64,000 nucleotides of DNA, from assembly GCA_034769895.1 (NCBI GenBank), contig CM068371.1, positions 406,889,969 through 406,953,968 on the forward strand. Direction: 5' to 3'. Positions 57,853 to 64,000 of this stretch are shown here, piece after piece (position 1 is the stretch's first letter; each line of letters opens with the position of its first letter). The notes below the pieces were generated by a model. The model was given only the letters and a program-made list of their open reading frames with translations, was not told the origin of the DNA and did not search any database. The position numbers and the translations under genes were made by a program. Source of the stretch: Magicicada septendecula (Eukaryota > Arthropoda > Insecta > Hemiptera > Cicadidae).

Positions 57853-60399
57853 AAACCCCCTCAATGAAAGATTTTATGCCGAAGCATAAAAACTCTCATT
57901 GACACACTCATACTTCCTAAAGGGATCAGCTAGGATATGTCGCCACAACCCCCTTACTGTTTATCAAAAAATATAATTACTCACCCTTGGTCCGATGATG
58001 GTGACAGTACCTGCATGACCTTACTGGACTTCTCCTACGAGATCCCAACACCATAAGGCCAATTAGGAGCTTTACGCTCCTGCTCTGACACGCAGGCCAG
58101 CTCAGGACCGCCGTCACAACATCACCAAACACTGAAACAATAAATAAAAAATATCAAAATAGTGGCTTGGTATAATACCATATCCCTAACTGATCTGTTT
58201 CCCCTTAGCTATGTGCTGGTTTGTGTTAAGAAGCACTGGGTTTACTTTAACTCCACAAGAATTATACAGAAGTTCCATTCTCTTAATTCACTACTCTTAA
58301 CATTATAAAATTTTTTCGATTCCAATCGATAATAATTAATCCTTTCCCATTAACAAGAAGAAACACAAATCTTTATATGAGTGCAATAATACTTTCTAAA
58401 TATCCAAACACATAATCTAAATTTACTCAAATAAAATCATCTGTTTCTCCCTCTTTCTACAATTCTGAAACATTTTCTTATTATTATTCACAGTAAGTAA
58501 TCCGGCGCTGTTAACAATATTTACCCCTCTTTCTCCTCCACACACACTATTTCCCCCCCTGAACTGTTGCGTTCAGTTGCCTCCACAAGGACTGAGGCAG
58601 AAGGAGTGAGCACTTTTTTCTTTTCTCTCTCTCCCATCCTTGCTTCAACTTTACAAAAACTTCAGGGTAAGTACCCCTACTTTTACTCTTATAATATGCC
58701 CCTAACCGAGGTGAAGTAGCCTATGCTCAAAAATAATCTTAGATTCCCCTTTTAAAAACCCCATTAAATTTCTAAATTTAACCAATTTCAAAGGCAACCA
58801 ACTATGGTCAGGTTTGACAATTGCTGCCCACAGCTGGTTGTCGTCCAAAACCACGATCTGGGATGGTAAGGCCGAGATCGCCCGAAATGTAGGGAATCGC
58901 AATAGTTTGACACATTGTGTCGTATACAGTTACATTTGTAACTACCCCAAAATCATACATTTATACATACATACAAATTTCTACACTAATACATAATAAA
59001 CATAATACATAATGATACACTCATAATTAACATTGCAATTATTACATTAAAATAAACAATTCACTTTTAACTTTGATAAAAATTTAAACACCCTACATCT
59101 TTAAATTTGCATATAAAATTATAAACATTACATTTTAATTAATTAATAATTTTAATTAAACTTTTATTAATTAGCCATCAATTATTTATCATTTACTACC
59201 ATTTAATTCTTCACAATTTCAAATTTATTATTAATATTCATATTACATTATTATTATTATTTCATTTCTTTTCTACTATGAATTTTCTACTTAACCTTTC
59301 ACATTTTTATCATTGATTAGTCTGGGTGACTCCTTTATTCACTATGATTTATAATCGTACTCACCTTTCTTCCTACTAACCACCAAATTTACCTATCATG
59401 ACACCAATTTCTCAATTATAACTCCCTTCACGTTTTCCACTTACCTCTGGCACCGCTCACTTTGTACTAGGATGTGTGTTCCCAACCTGGCTATATACAT
59501 ACCTAACCCTTTGCCCCTCCAAAATATCGGCAAACACTCCCTTAAACTACGCTATTACCTGCCACAATGCCGCACGCTGGTCTCTCGCCACGCCGCACGC
59601 TGATCACTCCTTACACCACTACCCTTACTACAAAATATCATTAGCAACAAATAAATGTTTAACCTTTACTTTATTCACCTCTACAAATAATCACTAACTA
59701 CTGTGTCCCTAAATATCTAATACTCTCTTTGTATTATTTTCTTTAAAATTCTTTAACTGTCTAACTCCCATTTACTTTGATTGACTAACTCACATGCCTC
59801 TATTTATTAATACACCCAGGCTCTATCCCCTTTTTTTTTTTAAACATTTTACATTACTGTAATCATTGACAATTGCATTATAAAATTTATCTCTCACCTA
59901 CTCATAACAGTACATTTCAATATTCAAATATATATTCTTACTTAATCATTTATTATTCATTAGAAATTTTTTATTCATTACTTCATTAATGAAAATTTAA
60001 ATTTCGTTACAAATCTAGTACAACTTTCTTTTGTACCACATTAATTCAGTAATTAAATTATAATTCAATTATTTAAAAATTTCACTATTACTTTCATCGC
60101 TTATTTAGTCTGTAAAATTTTATATTATTATTAATTTATACTAATTACTTGAATTAATTAAAATTTAATTTAATTGATAATTAATGTTATCGATTTCTAC
60201 TACATATACACATTGTTTACATAACACATAGTACACCATAATGTAATACACAAATACATTTAACATAATGACATCAACACATAAAAGAATATACAGTCCA
60301 ACTTATTATTTGTTATCATCAACCACAAATCGTTTCATAAGACAATCCATTTCAAAACCACACTATTCACCTAATTAAATGTTCATAAATAATAAACAA
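57853..60399 (-). other. Element H unit 2, 3' non-coding region
   Basis: Copy of 52633-55179 at +5220 bp, with the same hairpins. One difference seen: CCG at ~58110 where unit 1 has CCA at ~52890. Confidence 0.8.
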
Positions 60400-61765
60400 T
60401 TACCCTTTATCGTCGAATAACAGTCTAATCTTATGATTATACCATTCATTTACAATTAAATGCATTATCTCATGATTATCAACATAATGATTATCTATAT
60501 TGTCATATTCTTCCACAATGGCATTTGAATTAATATGATTATTCCATATTATTCTATCATGTACCTGGTCAGCTCGAGTATAGTCCTGTCGCCGTTATTA
60601 TATTCTGTTAACATCAGGTAAGTTATATTATCATCGTTAACATCATCTACTGCTATCTCAATTTCACTATACGATAAGTACTCATTATTATTATTGCTTC
60701 TCTCTCCGCCTAACCTTCCTACAAATTCTTCATAATTTCTCTTTACTTTAAATATCTCTATTTCTCTCTTTCTCTCTCTCTCAGTATATTTCTCACCATC
60801 ACGCCAAGCTACACACTCTCTCTCAAAATATGCAGGGGACACTAACTCATCATTATGGCACCACCTATGAAGTGCACAAAAAACCCAGGGAAATTTATTT
60901 GCAGACATATCGTCTTCCAAATACTCACGTGAAGCCATTTCTTGACCCCTACTACAACATTAAGGGAAAAATCTACCCCCTGCATCCACTCTACCTGTAA
61001 ATCCTTTCTACTCTCTCTGTCTGACTCATCACACACAAACATCTCATTATCAACTTCTACTCTCTCTACAATTTCGTTATCACTATCAATATCCACATAA
61101 TTATTTTCTACCACCATGTTTTTATTTGTATTGTCATTGTTATCTCTTGTAAACTCATTATTCAAATTATCATTGTTACTCACCTTGTTAGCACTTAAAC
61201 TAACACTATTTTCTGTAAATGTATTATCATTACTACCCCCACTTTTATTCTTGTAATTCTTGTCTACTTTACTCTTCGGTATATTAAATATCTCGTCTAC
61301 TAACGTTACTGTTTGTTCTGTCATTTTATCGAAATGCATATGCATTTCCTCGATTCTTTTATCAAAGTGGCAATTTTGTCTTTTAATTTCATTTTTTATT
61401 TCGTCAAACTTTACATCAAAACTATTTCTGATTTCATTTTTCTGCTCGTTAAATTGTTTATCAAAATTATCAAATCTTACACTCTGTTCATCAAATTTGT
61501 CATTCAAGTTAGTATATTTAACATTAGAATCAATTTTTTGCTCATCTAACTTCTCGTCTAACTTTAACAGTAATTGCATCATTGCACTAATCTCATCTGT
61601 TTTATTTTCATCCCGAGTTGAGATGGGTGTTAATGGAATTGGATTTAATTCAGTGACTCTGGTTTCACTGATCTGACTAATTGGGTTTAATTGAACTTCC
61701 ATCTCACTCGTAACTGTTTCGTCAGCTATGTTGACTTTTGCATTATTATCTTCATCAGTATTCAT
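60400..61765 (-). pseudogene. Element H unit 2 ORF: YDDGG-family protein, same two frameshifts
   Basis: Copy of the unit 1 ORF shifted by 5220 bp (frames 60842-61765 and 60549-60938 plus a tail to ~60400), with identical breaks. The lesions therefore existed before the units were multiplied. Confidence 0.8.
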
Positions 61766-61932
61766 TTTGCTTATTTATAATACACGCATGCATATAATCT
61801 TATAACATAACCTCGTAGAAGATAGGTTATGTTAAAATTATATCTATTATTTCAGATAACTGTCCGCTACTTTCCGTAGGCTTACCCACATAAAATAAAA
61901 TTTTGAGTAGTGTCCCTGTTCGCGAAAGCCAA

Positions 61933-63072
61933 TGTTATACTATTTTATTACTGCCCAATAAATCTTATATGTAATATCAATAATTTTATTCAACTTTTGT
62001 TCCAGGCGCCATCTCGTGATATGATATGAGAATATTTACTTACTTTTAGGTCCAGAATTCTGTTAAGCGAAACTCGAAGATAGCGGAATGTGTTATTTGA
62101 AATAATAGCTCTTGCTTGAAATGTTTACCAAATGACGTTACCTTTTAATAACATCTTACTACAAAACATGTGACTCTACCGTGCGAAATACACACGCTAT
62201 TGTATGCTTTTTGGCGTTGCGTCATGAGACGCAGTTCTACTGTATAAGTTTAAAAATTTCCCTTAAACCTTTCATAAGCCCTCCGAAATAACATATTCAA
62301 TTATATTTTTTATGATATCATAATTATAAATGATTTCACAACCCAGCACTTATTAAATGTAGTTGGACATTCTCTCATTCACTCACGCTCGCATTCTTGG
62401 TTCAATTTTCTTTTACTTTTCCCCAAATTGAGCTCATTTTTATTATTATTGAATTCTAAATGAAATATTAAAATATAGAAATATTAAAAGTTTTGTATTG
62501 ACCACATTTTGTCACTTAGCTGATATTATTGTCCTGCAGACGTCGCATCGTTACACGCACTAATAGACGTTAAAACTTCAAAAACTGTTATTTTCTTTAA
62601 AAGTTACGTTACACCGTTATTTCATGTTTATATGAATACTGCACTTTGACATTATTTAACAACACTTAGTTGTGTAAAATTTAATTGGAATTAGCGTTTG
62701 GAGAAATATCGGCCGGTACGCTACACTGATGAGTCGAGACTGAGGCGTCTTTGTTTGTTACTATGCAATTCAGAGGTGGGGGACAAACTACGTCGCTCAA
62801 TCCTTTGTTCACAAAAGTATGTATTGCGTAGTAGCATACCTTTGGCTGACGAAATCATGTGCGCAGCTGGTTGACACATTTGTATGACGATTGTTTTTGC
62901 TGTTTCTGGACGTATACGCTCGACCTTGCCACAATCCTTGTTCACTCCATATTGCGCAGTTGCAACCTCTAAATACAACTTTACCAATTTTTTATATGTG
63001 ACTTGGAAATGAAAATACACTTTATATCGATTATTCCCCAAAATATAATAGGGTCAGAATTGTACTGTTACA
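61933..63072 (-). repeat. Element H, right LTR
   Basis: 1140 bp, copy of the middle LTR at +5220 bp. Confidence 0.9.
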
Positions 63073-64000
63073 AAACCCCCTCAATGAAAGATTTTATGCC
63101 GAAGCATAAAAACTCTCATTGACACACTCATACTTCCTAAAGGGATCAGCTAGGATATGTCGCCACAACCCCCTTACTGTTTATCAAAAAATATAATTAC
63201 TCACCCTTGGTCCGATGATGGTGACAGTACCTGCATGACCTTACTGGACTTCTCCTACGAGATCCCAACACCATAAGGCCAATTAGGAGCTTTACGCTCC
63301 TGCTCTGACACGCAGGCCAGCTCAGGACCGCCGTCACAACATCACCAAACACTGAAACAATAAATAAAAAATATCAAAATAGTGGCTTGGTATAATACCA
63401 TATCCCTAACTGATCTGTTTCCCCTTAGCTATGTGCTGGTTTGTGTTAAGAAGCACTGGGTTTACTTTAACTCCACAAGAATTATACAGAAGTTCCATTC
63501 TCTTAATTCACTACTCTTAACATTATAAAATTTTTTCGATTCCAATCGATAATAATTAATCCTTTCCCATTAACAAGAAGAAACACAAATCTTTATATGA
63601 GTGCAATAATACTTTCTAAATATCCAAACACATAATCTAAATTTACTCAAATAAAATCATCTGTTTCTCCCTCTTTCTACAATTCTGAAACATTTTCTTA
63701 TTATTATTCACAGTAAGTAATCCGGCGCTGTTAACAATATTTACCCCTCTTTCTCCTCCACACACACTATTTCCCCCCCTGAACTGTTGCGTTCAGTTGC
63801 CTCCACAAGGACTGAGGCAGAAGGAGTGAGCACTTTTTTCTTTTCTCTCTCTCCCATCCTTGCTTCAACTTTACAAAAACTTCAGGGTAAGTACCCCTAC
63901 TTTTACTCTTATAATATGCCCCTAACCGAGGTGAAGTAGCCTATGCTCAAAAATAATCTTAGATTCCCCTTTTAAAAACCCCATTAAATTTCTAAATTTA
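63073..64000 (-). mobile_element. Element H unit 3, partial interior
   Basis: Copy of 52633-53560 and 57853-58780, cut by the window edge inside the conserved 3' region. Shows that the array has at least a third unit. Confidence 0.88.

Larger units (their letters stand above)
51323..64000 (-). mobile_element. Element H: tandem array of LTR-internal units
   Basis: LTR (51323-52632), interior (52633-56712), LTR (56713-57852), interior (57853-61932), LTR (61933-63072), interior (63073 to the end). The period between the second and third LTR is exactly 5220 bp; interiors 1 and 2 differ by about one base by eye. No flanking DNA or TSD separates units, so adjacent units share one LTR. Left flank ATAC; the right end is outside the window. 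Confidence 0.92.

Overview
This is eukaryotic, AT-rich, repeat-dominated DNA, very probably from an insect. Two exons on the + strand near the left end match the F-box/WD40 protein FBXW5. Almost everything else is transposable elements: Ty3/Gypsy LTR retrotransposons with 4-bp target-site duplications (TSDs), mariner relics, a Tigger/pogo-type DNA transposon and a non-LTR fragment. Sequence alone does not fix the species.

Layout. 1-3250: FBXW5 exons (462-639, 2329-2804) and introns, with a 64-bp foldback in the intron. 3253-4104: mariner relic, cut by element C (minus; 3' LTR 4105-5198). C is interrupted by B (plus, 5929-21585, TSD TGGT), an older Gypsy element with gag, protease, RT, RNase H and integrase. 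B in turn carries A (7565-12451, TSD CCGT) inside its own primer binding site. C also carries a Tigger element (21713-24705, TSD TA). D (minus; 3' LTR 25596-27063) holds nested E (27692-34343, TSD ACTT). F (plus, 36598-42986) has mismatched LTRs and no TSD. G (42987-46481, minus) keeps RNase H-integrase and is broken by a mariner relic (46483 on), followed by a non-LTR RT fragment. Element I (plus; 5' LTR 47899-48994) inserted in that fragment, and H is inserted in the start of I's gag. H is a tandem array of LTR-internal-LTR-internal-LTR-internal with a 5220-bp period that runs off the right edge.

How the parts work together. B and G encode the enzymes. A, E, F and H encode no enzymes at all; each has one ORF for a coiled-coil protein with a shared C-terminal domain ending at or close to Y/F-D-D-x-G and the stop codon. 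It is intact in A and F and frameshifted in E and H. The families are related mainly by cis structures: a hairpin directly before the polypurine tract, paired hairpins downstream of pol, a GCNACA-loop hairpin, Lys-type or Arg-type primer binding sites, and clusters of GGTAAGT near LTR ends. In several hairpins the stem sequence changes between families while pairing is kept. My reading is that A/E/F/H are coding but non-autonomous LTR elements using polymerase from B/G-type relatives through shared RNA signals. The ORFs, LTRs, TSDs and hairpins are seen directly; the trans-mobilisation is inference.
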